From positions 6,846,294-6,910,293 of the forward strand of contig NC_054536.1 of assembly GCF_017654505.1 (NCBI RefSeq): a DNA stretch of 64,000 nucleotides. Reading direction: 5' to 3'. Shown here one piece after another: positions 1 through 11,470 of this stretch. The position numbers and the translations under genes were made by a program. Positions within the stretch are counted from its first letter, which is position 1, and each line of letters opens with the position of its first letter. Source of the stretch: Polyodon spathula. Taxonomy: Eukaryota > Chordata > Actinopteri > Acipenseriformes > Polyodontidae. The notes under the pieces are model-generated. The model was not told the DNA's origin. It was given only the letters and a program-made list of their open reading frames with translations, and did not search any database.

Positions 1-38
1 CACACACACACACACACATACACACACACACACACACT
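1..38. repeat. (CA)n microsatellite
   Basis: A run of CA dinucleotides with one T interruption at the window edge. Its full length is unknown because it continues off the edge. Confidence 0.95.
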
Positions 39-366
39 AAAAGCACAACTTTGAACTAGTTCTCATATTTCTCAGTCAATATTTTACTAATACTGTTTAA
101 TTGAAACATTGGACCTTATTCACAAAACTTATTTTTTTAAAGCTGTTTTTAAATGAGTTTTTCTGCTGCTTCTACATCCTTTAAAAACTTTTTTGTGAAT
201 AGGACCCATTGTTTCCTTCCAATCCTCCTGTGAAAGATGCACATCCATTAAAACACATGAAATGCTCTAGTCATAGACTATTCATTATTATTTTTTACAA
301 TAGTAATATGAAATAAACAAATTTAAATTAATCCCAATAATGTAAATATTGTTGACTTATAACTTC

Positions 367-397
<31 letters not shown>

Positions 398-1896
398 CAC
401 AATGTTACTAACTTCAGTAGGCTAAAACACTCTCTTGCTGTACAGGCAAGGTTTGCTTAAGGCTGACGACGCTGTTTGTAACTACTTATCAATAGCACAC
501 TAGCTGGGTCTTTGCAGGAACACCCAGCACGCTCTCAATGATAATGAGATTAAATGTGTGCGAGGCATCCTCTCAATCTGGAATTCTACTGCAATCCAAT
601 GTTCTAAACCATGTGAGCAAAGCCAGAAGTCCAAGATGGATTTACAGTCTTGGTGTATTTTATTTGTTATTAAATGAATGAAATGAGTTTTTCTCCTAAA
701 CGAATCCCCTTCTTCCTCACTGAAATGTAAACTTTCACGGAGGCTGTTGTAGTTTATTTTGGTGGAATCTTCAACAGTGACACATTTATTTTTAAAAAGC
801 TAATGTCTAAGAATTGATCAATAAAAACAAAATGAAGTAAGACACAACTAACAGTAAAGGCTGATAAAACTGTAAAAGAAATGGTACAATAAAAACAAAA
901 AACACAAACAAAAAAGCCAAATGTACTTCTTGAGTAAGAAGTCTGAAGATGCCGAGCACCTGCAAGGTCTACATTTCTGATTTGTAAGATGTGTAAAATC
1001 AATATATTTTGTTGTGCAGAATAGTGTAGCTTACTTGAATGCATTACTTGTCTGAAACCCTACCTGTAATTCTCCAAAAAGCATACAAATTTAGGATTAC
1101 TTTGGGTATTCAAACCTGTACATTTTCAGTCTACTTAAATGAAAAGCAAATACAGTAGGATAGGTACAAAACAGGTTTGTTCTTACAAGTGATCCTGAAA
1201 AACATTCCCAAATAAAACAGCCTCATCTTTCCCATAGTTTCTTGGACAGATCCCCAGAAAAGAGAATTGTCTTTGAATATTGCCAGGATTAGAAACTCGC
1301 ACTAGTCCTGCAACCTGTTCTACATCTCACAACTCCCCTTGTTTGGGTATACTTAAGAAATTACACACTGACAGAAATGTTAGCAATCAGGGCCCTGCTA
1401 ACATGCTCTGAACTGATCGGACCAATCACAGCAGAGTCTTCAGGGACCTGACTGTGCATTCTGTTTCAAGATCAATTAAATATACTTCATTGAGGGTAGT
1501 TCTGAAACCCAAGACTGGGTGCAGCAGGATTAATGTGAGTTTCTCATGCCATTGTATGGGCACTCTGTGTTAGGATAGGAGTAGATCTTTTCAGACAAGC
1601 ATATTACCTTGTAGAAGAAGAAGTGTGAAGTATCTGGGTCTTAATTGAGCCAACAAATATAGGATCACTAATAGGATGCATCAAATTTAAATGGAAAGCT
1701 GTCCAAATAAAATATCCATAAATACGACCCAAAATAACAAAAAATAAAATTGATGCATCACAAAAACGGGTGTAAATGCAATTCTAGATTATGCTTTATG
1801 TGGGTTTATAATATTATTAATACTGTTATTTTTCAACTGTTAAGTATAATTTTCTGGGTGATTGTTTTCTTTTTTTTCTGCCCCAGGCCCGGTTAC
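1..1896 (-). other. SVIL intron downstream of the last exon in the window
   Basis: There is no coding exon here that I can support. The next expected supervillin segment (after the FKKK at the end of exon 1897-2029) is not found, so it should lie outside the window. The stretch opens with a CA microsatellite at 1-38 and has a poly-A run at about 370-396. The remainder is AT-rich unique-looking intron, and the open frames in it show no recognisable protein. Confidence 0.6.
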
Positions 1897-2029
1897 CTTC
1901 TTTTTGAAGCTCTGCTTGACTTCCCATAGCTGTGACTGATGTTCAGAGACGACCACTTTGACAGCGTCTTGCTTTTTGTTGATTCTGTTCCTCCAGTCTT
2001 CTTCCCCGCTCTTCTTGAGAAGGGCTAGC
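1897..2029 (-). CDS. SVIL: SVIL coding exon with the LALLKKSGEEDW motif
   Basis: This is a 133-nt exon. The acceptor is cttgttag just above 2029 and the donor is GTAACC just below 1897. It completes an Arg codon begun in exon 6182-6404 and then reads LALLKKSGEEDWRNRINKKQ, ending in SFKKK at phase 0. Human supervillin has the same motif (LALLKKSGEEDW followed by a basic stretch) shortly before the region leading into its gelsolin-like domains. The exon is mixed-charge with no hydrophobic segment, as expected for the soluble N-terminal half. It is the last SVIL exon in the window. The match over the first 13 residues is essentially exact, so the identification is firm. Confidence 0.95.
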
Positions 2030-3299
2030 CTAACAAGGAAGAATATGCAGCCTTAGTTTCATTAAACACCTTCTTGGGATTCCTTCCGAACATAGCTTGA
2101 CAGCCAGTTTATGTTTGTGTGGTCTATATGCACAAAGAAACAGACGCATGCTGTAAAGCACAAGGGAACACAGTGTTCATAGCCATGCAAACAGAGCAGT
2201 AGAATTCTCTAGATTTACTGCAAAATCAAAGTACTGCACCAACAATAAAAACAACAACTTTTACAGTTTTAACAAAACAGAGATGGGGTGCCATTTCTAC
2301 ATTTGTTACACAAACAGTACATGTACATTTATCTTATGCATGCAAATAAAAACTTACACATTTTATGCCTGGCTTTAAAGATGATGGAAAACAACTAGGA
2401 ATCAATGCTTCCCAATGATGTGTCATTGCTATACACATATTATACTTCTTATGGCACATACTGTATATTTTAATATGTGTGTGTGTGCTTAGGAACCACA
2501 CTGATGTGTGCTAGTGTGAATCTGCACAAGTAAATGTACCTGCAGTATACAAAAGGCTTGGCAACATATTGCGTTCCAATGCCCATGGCTACTCCACCGA
2601 GAGAGAGATGGGAATTGATTTTCTCCAGCATATTGTTCACAACTAACAAAAATCTTGCTGATGCAGCATGTATTTATTGATTTATATATGTGTGTATTCT
2701 GAACAGCTGTGTAAGTTCATGGAGTGTAAATATGTACAGTATACAAGCTGATTAACCACTGTCAGTCATTAATAAAGTCCTATCCCCCAGAGTCTTCTCA
2801 TAATAAACACATGTGCAATGCTGTATTCACACACAACTGCAGCATTTCTAATTTAGGCCACTTGATGTGTCCAACATGTGTCATAAAAAAACAAGCATCA
2901 TGCTTAACAGTGCACCACAATGCTTTCACTGTGTTGTTATAGTATACTGAGCTGTTATTTTAGGATCCTTGTTCCTCTTGTGTTACCAAAGTAGACTGGT
3001 GGGTTTTTTTTAATACTAATCATCTAAATTCTATTTAAACTTTATAATACAGAATTTATAACAATAAACCTTGTTGAGTTTATAGATATTAAGAACAGAA
3101 CAAAAGTGTGGTTTCACTAAAATGTATGCAGATTATTAAAATTACAGTTTGGAATGGAAATGCTTCGCTTTTTTAAATATTTTCTACATGCTGTTCTATG
3201 GATTGGTTCCCATGATCAGTCTAATTTGTTCCATTTGTTCCCATCAGCTAAACTACTTAACGAATTAGTAAGCTGCAATTACTACTTGCTTTGTTCAGT
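2030..3299 (-). other. SVIL intron, no feature seen
   Basis: AT-rich intron between exons 1897-2029 and 6182-6404. I see no exon-like splice pair joined to a conserved frame and no intact mobile element. Confidence 0.5.
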
Positions 3300-4955
3300 T
3301 CTTTGGGATGCTCGAGCCCCACAAGTACGCTGCAACTGACCCATAGTGACAGGGCTACTTGTGGACTGTTATCTTGCGAGGGCGCAACCGCACCAGGCGA
3401 CAAGAGGAGATATAGGATTGTCGTTAGAAAGTTACTGATTCCTCAGTTTTTCTCCCCACAGAATGTGAACGCGACCAAACACCTCCTTGTCATTAAAAGA
3501 CACCAGGCGTGAAATATGCTGATTTCCAAGTGACGGAGCCCTTCGGCACCACAGCACGGACGCAACTACAAAACTTTCCATCCCCACCAGCCCAAGCACA
3601 GTACCACCCACACACCCGCAAAACTCCCTCCTGTCTCCTTTGATATACAACGTACATGTATACAATGTTCACAAAAGACAGGCCACTGTGCCATCTCAGA
3701 CGTAACACCAGCATTATTTCTACATTTCAACAGGGACAAGACTCACCACCCACATAACAAAGGGAGGCCCCCCACCACCACTAGTAACAGACGCCAGCAC
3801 AACGGCCAGCGTCCCACACAACACTTCATACGTTATGCTACCCTCACCCCCATGCATCCCACCCTAAGCGCCACCATCTGTAAACCCCAACAGCACACGG
3901 CCGCTCCCTGTCGGAACGTTCTTACTCAAAACGGCTGCTTTCAAATCCTGCCCTCAGCAGGCTCGCTCTCACATGTGAACCCACCACAAAACCCCCCACT
4001 GACTGTGCCTGTGCCTTGCTGTATACCCTCTCGTATCCGTCTAATATAATAACCAACCCCCTGACAAACGTGTTCAACCTGTACTTGAGCTGTCCCCATT
4101 CACATGTTCTTGCATGCACTAACTTCACAACCCAACTCCAACGTAACATTGAACTCGAGTTCCAGTCACACCTCTGTGAGAGACCCGCCACCTGTCTTCC
4201 CCCCAGCTCCACACGAACAACACAACGCACCCAAAAATACCACCTGAACCCGTGACTGTCCTCAAACACCTACAAACAGACCTCCGCTGCACAATGGCCC
4301 TACCTACGCCACGGATGGACTGTTGGACGCAGCACGGATACTTCGTGAGTGTCAATTTTAACCATTATACTGGGATGACAAGCGAACAGTTGAAACTAAA
4401 TATGCTTCCGCATCCGGAACCCACTGCGTATAGCCGAAAGGGCACCATCCTTAAAAACGTGATATTAACTACACCCCTATCCCAGTATACATTGCCACCC
4501 TTGCTTTCAAACACCACAAAAACTCACTAGTTCCATCAAAAAGCGATAAGTACTAACATATTCTCTTAGATATACAATTGCTGTGTGATAAAAGCTACGA
4601 CTGTTCCACCCCTACTTACACCCAATGTCCAAAACACCACAACGCACAACGGTAACCTATTTTTTCCCCAAACTTTGACCACAACACACGCGAACATGAG
4701 GTCTCAATCAGCACCTCTCCCTGCTGGCTCACCCCCCGATGATATGCTCACCAAGCAATATACTTGCAGGTCTGTTTCCTAAACATGTCAAAATTCCCCC
4801 GAATCACCCCGCTTAAAAATACACACGACCGCAGCCTACATTTGTGACACTAATGAGACGGCACAAGGGTGAGCATATAATTCACAACCTGTGTTGGGAG
4901 GTTACTTGCACACCACACCCAGAAAAAAACTGTATCCAATGGAATCTAAACACAG
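3300..4955. repeat. Error-rich duplicate of the following sequence (probable assembly artefact)
   Basis: From about 3850 to 4955 the sequence can be aligned piece by piece with the cleaner stretch at about 4955-5770, in the same order and strand, but with many scattered one- and two-base insertions and changes. Matching landmarks are the phrases around 4331 and 5289 (TACTTC.TGAGTGTCAATTTTA), 4574 and 5475 (ATACAATTGCT), 4766 and 5617 (CTTGCAGGTCTGTTTCCTAA) and 4829 and 5664 (CGCAGCCTACATTT). The upstream copy is unusually rich in C and A. About 3300-3850 has the same character, with weaker hints of a partner. The pattern resembles an uncorrected long read placed beside the corrected sequence rather than a natural diverged repeat. 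Open frames in this stretch should be disregarded. Confidence 0.7.
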
Positions 4956-5770
4956 TGTGTGAAGGTTTTTATGCGGGCGGAGGCAAGTTTAAAAAGGTGT
5001 TTCAAAACCTCCTGCAGTGTTCACATGAAACCCATGACTCTTTGCTGTATCCTGTATCGCTCAAATACAAATGACAGTGTCTGTTTGTACATTACATTTT
5101 GACTTCCAGTCCCTCTTGGACAAAATAGGCTTGATTTTTCAAGCAATACAATGCTATCCAACAGTAAATATGAGTCAGTCACCTCTGTGCGGGACAGCAT
5201 GTTTCAGTCCCACAAAAGCAAAATAATGAACGTGTGTAATCAACACTTCCTGTTGCAATTGGCACACGATGGATGGAAGTGTTGGATAGCACTGATACTT
5301 CTTGAGTGTCAATTTTACATTAACTGGGATGACAAGGAATTGATAAAATGTTGCTCTTGGAACACTGGTATAGGAAAGGGCATATCCTAAAAAGTGATTT
5401 AAATACAATATCAGTATACATTTGCATGTTTAAAAAAACTCAATTCACAAAAGTTAAGTATATTATTTTTTAGTTATACAATTGCTTGGATAAAAGCTCT
5501 GTCACCTACTTAACCAATAAAAACACAAGCACAGGTAACCTATTTTTTTTCCAACTTTGAAACGGAATGAGGTTACAGCACCTCTCCTGCTGGCTCCCCT
5601 TGAATGCTCAATGATATCTTGCAGGTCTGTTTCCTAAAATAAATTCCCCGAACTCACGTTAAAACTACAGACGCAGCCTACATTTCTACAATGAGAGGCA
5701 AGGTGAGCATAATTCACCTGCTGGAGGTTATTTGCAAAACCCAGAAAAATGTCCAGATTTCTACTTTACC
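4956..5770. repeat. Cleaner copy of the tandemly repeated 0.8-kb intronic segment
   Basis: This is the second member of the pair described for 3300-4955. It reads as ordinary AT-rich intron, and its collinear partner just upstream is longer because of extra inserted bases. I see no gene in it. Confidence 0.65.
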
Positions 5771-6181
5771 TTACTTGGAAACAAGAAATTGATCTGGTTG
5801 AGATCTTTAAGGCTTAGCAATGAATGCATGCTACAAGACCAAAAAAGGACAACTTTTGGATAGGAAAAAAAAAGCATACAAAACACAACACACACAATCT
5901 ATACAAGTAAAAAAAAAAAAAAATGTTCAGATTTAAGCTCTTTACTAAATGTGTTAAGTTGTCATAAATTTTCGAGCTTAAGGATTGAGATTGGAGGACA
6001 ACAATTTGAGTGTCTATTTTAAATCTAATAGTTAACAGCGGTGTTATGAAATTGCAAAAAAAAAAAAAAAATTGTATATCCTCAAAAGAGAAATACACAC
6101 TATAAGCACAGCACACACACATTTTCATATGCTTTAAAAAAAAATAAAAGGTTAAGAAAAATCAGAGCCTTTAAAATGTAC

Positions 6182-6404
6182 CTGTCTTTGATGGACATTT
6201 GTCTGGAAGACATGCTGTCAGGAAGTTCTTCGCTGGTTTCAGCCTGGTTTTCCTTGGCAGAGATGAGCTCAGACTGCACACCGTAGCCCCTGTCCTCAGT
6301 GAGCTCTGAAGGCTGCAGTATGGAGGGCAGCACATTGGAAGTGCGAGAGGCACTCCTTGCTGTTGCAGACACCGCTCTGAGGGAAGCAGTGGGTTCCAGC
6401 AGCT
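6182..6404 (-). CDS. SVIL: SVIL coding exon ending in MSIKDR
   Basis: A 223-nt exon with acceptor gtgtacag above 6404 and donor GTACAT below 6182. It enters at phase 1 (completing Glu) and leaves at phase 2. It encodes about 74 Ser/Thr/Glu-rich residues starting ELLEPTASLRA and ending RQMSIKDR. Human supervillin has MSIKER immediately before LALLKKSGEEDW, and that join is reproduced exactly when this exon is spliced to 1897-2029. The rest of the exon is poorly conserved and low in hydrophobic residues, consistent with the disordered region. Identity rests on the end motif, the phase match and gene order. Confidence 0.9.
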
Positions 6405-7284
6405 CTGTACACAAACACAACACAGGATGGCGTTGGAACCTTTTTTTCTAGTATGAAAAACCGCTCTTAACCTCAAAGATTTAAAAAAAAAATCTAATAG
6501 TTTATAGAGAGTTTAACAACAGTGTTATGAAATCCAGTGTACTACTACCATTTGCCAGACAAATTATAATTACAATTACTATTTTACTTCTTATAAAGGA
6601 GTATGAAGGGCTCTGGCACAACTGTGCAAATAAGTATGAAAGACCCTAAAAGGATCACTTAAACAAGAAATGTAATACTGCTTTACCGGTCTTTAAACTA
6701 CATTGTGGACTGCTCGTAACAGTTCAATGCAAATACTATTGTTTATTTATTTGGTTAATCTAATCTATCGCGTACACACATGTACTTGCCAAGTTAAATA
6801 TGTTAGCTTCACTGAAAGTCAAATTGACAAGAAACTGAATCAAACAGGAAAACCATAGTGTGTCTACAATGACATGTGCAGGAGAACTGAAAACCACAGT
6901 CTGCAATCACTCTTCCTGTTTCAAGACAAAAGAAAATTGTTTTCTCTTTATATACTATTTTTATATAGATACAATACATATGTATGTACATATCCATAAA
7001 GGGTAAATATGTTAATGCATTTATTTGTAAGGTTTGAATCATTTAACTGAACAATAAATCTATACATTTAAAAAAATCGACTAACAAGAGGAGAATATGC
7101 ATAAAAATCAGTGGCTTACTTTTACATTAGCTGTTTATCTTAAAATACCACAATTTAAATTGCATTAAAAGCACAATGGTCTGCTCAAACACTTACAGGT
7201 TGTTATATATATAAAAAAACATCACATGCCAGGCTTTTGAGCAAAACCCGCTGTCTACAGACAAAAAACACCACAAAGCCTCAC
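6405..7284 (-). other. SVIL intron, no feature seen
   Basis: AT-rich intron without a recognisable exon or mobile element. The open frames here lack splice support or similarity. Confidence 0.6.
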
Positions 7285-7957
7285 CTGATACGACTGTCTT
7301 GGATTTTTGAACACTCTCAGACTCAAACGGGTCCTGCAAGGGTTGCCTTTCTCTTAGAACCCCCCTTGCCTCCTGTCTCTCCAGCACAGCGGCACTTTCT
7401 GATCTCAGGAAACCCTGGGGCTCTGTCGGCAGTTCCCTGCTGCTTCTCCTGGCAGCGTCGTGCCTCAGCTCCCTGATCTCTGCATCCCTCTCGCTCCCAC
7501 TTGGCTGCGCTGGGGGCTGCTGCTGCTGCTGCTTCTGCTTACCGCCCCACTCGGTAGATCGGTGCTTAACCTTGCTGCTGCTTTCCTGTGCTACAGCTCC
7601 TCTCAGTTCTGCCGGTCGCTGTTCAGCAACAGAATAGCTTTGAAACACCCCTGTGATCTCTGGTTGCTGCTGCTGCTGCTTCTCAGTTGTTAAGTGTAAA
7701 GGTTTGAGCTCTGGAGCTGCCACACTCTTCACAGAGGGATCGGCGCTGGCTGCAGTGCTGTGGTGCTTGGGGATGGATCTGTTGTACAGTCTCTGGGTGG
7801 AGGACAAACTCTCCTCTCTCACTGCTTTGGATCTTCCAAGCTGTAGCTCTCCAGCTGAAGTTGTAGACAGCGTGGCAGCCTGAGATGCTGCTGCTGCTAC
7901 TGATTTCACAATAGACGGTGATAAAGGACCTATCTTTCCCCTTGCTCCGTTTTGCAG
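7285..7957 (-). CDS. SVIL: SVIL large disordered exon with two poly-Gln tracts
   Basis: A 673-nt exon with acceptor ccttccacag above 7957 and donor GTGAGG below 7285; it enters at phase 0 and leaves at phase 1. It begins LQNGARGKIGPLSPSIV, which aligns with human supervillin VQSGKLIPFSPAVN directly after GEVEQ. The rest is Ser/Gln/Glu/Arg-rich with almost no conservation. Two CAG-type repeats (about 7517-7540 and 7664-7681 on the plus strand as CTG) encode runs of five glutamines. Human supervillin has a long variable region here, including segments I could not find in this window, so the region is evidently tolerant of length change. The long antisense open frames over this exon are by-products of its GC content and lack of stops. 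Confidence 0.9.
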
Positions 7958-10900
7958 CTGTGGAAGGTAAGTTTTCAGCACAGTTGTTAACAGTAACCTA
8001 CAATATAATTGTCTGCTTCTTACAAGAAAGATTTAACTGTTATAATGCCAGTTAATCCACTGAGCAATCAAAGCGAGCACCACAATGACTCATTTCACAT
8101 CCTGTTGATCAAAGCAGAGTCTTAGTTTAATGACATTTCCCATGAACAGGGCAGGCCATCGTCACAAATCAAAACAATTTACTTTGTGTGTAAGTGCAGG
8201 CAAGAGCAGTGTGTTTATTAGTGGGCTAGCTTTTGTATACCAAATCTGTGGTCTACAATAACAATCAATCGAATGCAGACCCAGTTCAAGAAATTCTCTA
8301 TCAGAGTCACCACTCGCAAGACTACAGTGTACGGCATCAAGGGCTAGGTTCTGAGAACCTCAAGAATGGTGTACTGTATACTAGCACCAAGTTTCATCCA
8401 AATTCTGAAAATCATTATCAAGATTTTTTTTATTTAAGTCATACATTCACAGTTTACTAAAAATTGTCCATGTACAGTTTCAAGAAATTCAGGCAACTGG
8501 TTCCTAATATACAGCATTCATTAGACTGGAACATCACAAGCCAGTACTCACTTTAGATCGCCATAACTTGAATGTCCATACAAAGTTGTAGCACAAGCGG
8601 ATGAACAATTCTCACGTGCAACACGTATTCATTTGTATATTCATGTACTTCCAAAGCAGATCTACTCTATCCCAGACGCCACGGATAACAAATCAAGTCT
8701 TGTTTTTAAAAGCACCGATTTCTTTGTGGAATATGCAGCAGGCGCGTGTGTAACAGAAGCATGGCTACCACATGCAGATTGCTCTTACTTGTACAGAGCG
8801 CATCTCTCTCTGCAGGTATTCTGGAATGCCATAGGCCACGGGGGGCGGGACTTGGGGCTCTATTTCCTGTTCAGAAATATCATTTGTTATTAACTCAAAT
8901 TTTTTCTTTTTTTTTCCTTGAGAATTTCTAGGCTCTCTCTTTCTGGATGAAAGCAGTGCAATGCAGTGCCATTACTTACAATAAGCATTTCATCCCCCAC
9001 TGGATTTATTTTTCTCTTTTAAATGATATGTTAAACATCGTGTGCTTGAACAAGTAAATAGTCATGCACAGTACGGAATAAAATACATTATGCATTTATT
9101 CATTATTTTATTTAATACATTTGAGTTCATGCACGCACATGAGGCTAATTGTTGGGTAGCATTCACTGCTTTCGCCGAAGCTTTGTCTTTTCTGTTGACA
9201 GAAAACTTCAGTGCAGTGAGTCAATAAGCAATAATAAATCATTAAAAAAATAAATACATACATACATATATATATTTTCTCTACTCTGAGACCATTAGAG
9301 AAGTGTTGCCTTTTGCTTCCATTCCACATTATAGTATATTGTCACATGATATTTAAACAGTTATTGGAAGCCACCTGTGTAGCTCTGACAGCATGTTGCT
9401 AACGCAATTAAATGAAACTCAGGGGTTACTACCATCAGTCTAGAGTCAGGAAACCTAACGGGTGACTGCCGATTCAGTCAAAAGGCCCGCATCAGGGGGC
9501 ACAGCTTTCCAAAGTACTCAAGAGTGACTTCATTCCCTGTCGGTCGTTCCTAGTTCTCAGAGGAAATTGTTCATGAAAAGACTCAAAATTCTCCTTTTGT
9601 CAAAATTGAAAGCATGTTCTAGATTAAAATTCAACCAAGCTTGTTAACAACAAAGCCTGGTTCTGCATACAATGAAGGAGGTCAGAATAAAAAGGGGCTC
9701 TTTTTTGCTGCATCGGTAAAACTCGGTGAAATCTAAGGCAGGCCTCAATATAAATCCACTGAGGGGACACCTGATGCTTTAAAATGGGATGAACAATTGG
9801 CAGAGAGGATATCAACCCAGGCAATTGTCTTCGTGCACCACGCAACTTGTTGCAGTGCCATAGAACTGCTCACTGTACAGAGAAGTACCTCATCACACCT
9901 TGTTTTACAAGCATGTTAAACAGATGACCCACACCTGCTGTTTGTAGAAATATCCCAAAACTCTTCGAATGTCCTAAAGTGACCGAGTTACGGCAATTTC
10001 AACCGTGAAACGCCCAAGCATTCTTGAAATGAGAAAAGCTACTTCATTTCTGTAACTAGACTCTGTTTCTTGTACAAAACTATTTTCCTGTTCGGCAACA
10101 CAATGCACTGTATGTGAACAATTCTGGTTTGTGGCTGGATTTAAAAAATAATGTACAGAGGGGTAGTAAGCATCGTATCATGTGTGATATAGAAATGGGC
10201 ATTACAGGGTTAAAATCTAAGCCTGTACAATTCTTAGGTTTGTTCTTAACTTACATTTTAACACCGTTTTACCTCTTCAGATTTGCATATTTCTTTGATT
10301 TAAAAAAGGGATGTGACATCACAGTGCTGTTATTGCCTGATAATGGCTTGTTTTGGGGTGCAACACATAATAACCTATTATATACCATTTTAACATAAGT
10401 ATACAATTCTGGGTGCTCTTCCAGTACAAAATACTGTTCACCTTATAAAAGGTTTCTCTTCTCTCCTCTGTATTCCCTTCTATAGGTCAGGTGATTACAA
10501 CCATCCATACACTTTCTTAAAGTAAATGGGTATACGCTAGTTTAACACTTTACCTCCCAACAACCTTTAAAACTGAACCAATTCCACTTGAACCCCTCAC
10601 TGAGCTCTTCTGCTAGTTTCGGGATGGCCAAAGCAGCTAGCGTGAGTCTCAAAGAATATTGGATTGTTTGATAAATAGGCAGGTGATCTTATTGGGTAAA
10701 GACTTGTACAGGACATTAAGTGATAAACACCCTGCACTTGGCTAAAGTTTGTTCTCATATTTAAGAGAGTCAGTTTTCCTAAACAGGGTGACTTGGACGT
10801 AGCAGATCAGGGGGAGGCAACATTGGCCCCGTAGGTTCCAACAATGTCCAAAATAAAAGGGGGTTCGATGTATTTAAATCATTGACACATATAGAGGGCT

Positions 10901-11080
10901 CCGTCACTATAAGGGAAACAAAAATTAACTCTGGGGGGAAAGTAAGCATCAGTCTTAACTACAAGTAGTTTCCAACTACAGTATACCAACAAGGAGCAAT
11001 GCATTAAACCTTTGGTGGAATAATTACCCAGGACCAGAGTTGCCTACACCTACAATACACATTAATGGCTCTGTAAATAC
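7958..11080 (-). other. SVIL intron, no supported feature
   Basis: Three kilobases of AT-rich intron. No intact transposon is evident. A 32-nt AG/GT-bounded stretch near 8790 on the minus strand was considered and rejected as an exon. Short A/T-rich simple repeats occur near 8900-8920 and 9240-9275. Confidence 0.5.
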
Positions 11081-11324
11081 CTGCTCGACCTCTCCCAGTG
11101 TGATGGGCTGTGTCTGGTAACGCGTATTCACCCTCCTCTGCCGGAGATCGGCTCTGCTTCTGGACGCCACTTTGGTGGACGTTTGTGACAGGCGATTGAA
11201 CAGGGCCATCTTTTCTGACAGGCTGAGAGTTGAAAGGTCAGGCTCTTCTGGTCCTTGTTCTTCAGTTGCACCTTCCCTGGCCTGTTCTCTTGCTAAAGCT
11301 TTCTGCTGTGAAGATGCTTGCAAA
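11081..11324 (-). CDS. SVIL: SVIL exon with the LALF-type helix and TRYQTQP motif
   Basis: A 244-nt exon with acceptor ttctcttag above 11324 and donor GTATTT below 11081. It enters at phase 2 and leaves at phase 0. The protein reads [14 protein letters not shown], then [17 protein letters not shown], then [20 protein letters not shown]. Each block matches human supervillin ([50 protein letters not shown]). The [14 protein letters not shown] type of motif recurs earlier in the protein ([11 protein letters not shown] in exon 14162-14301), suggesting an internal repeat. The central part predicts a short amphipathic helix. Very strong identification. Confidence 0.97.
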
Positions 11325-11432
11325 CTAAGAGAAAAATAAAAAATAAAAAATAAAAAAAATTAGCATTTAATGACTTCCCACCCCTCTCTAATTAGTTGAG
11401 ACGTGCTAGAGCCAGAGCCCATAGAGTTAAGT

Positions 11433-11470
<38 letters not shown>

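Noticed and set aside
3432..4782. Cluster of open frames on both strands around 3.4-4.8 kb as a gene
   Set aside because: They fall in the error-rich duplicate segment. The frames are not preserved in the cleaner copy and show no recognisable protein.
7237..7883. Plus-strand open frames over the large SVIL exon
   Set aside because: They are antisense shadows of a stop-poor coding exon; the Leu and Cys runs are the complement of the Gln codons.
8780..8835. AG/GT-bounded 32-nt stretch on the minus strand as an extra SVIL exon
   Set aside because: The flanking exons join in phase 0 without it, 32 nt would shift the frame, and there is no similarity to any supervillin segment.
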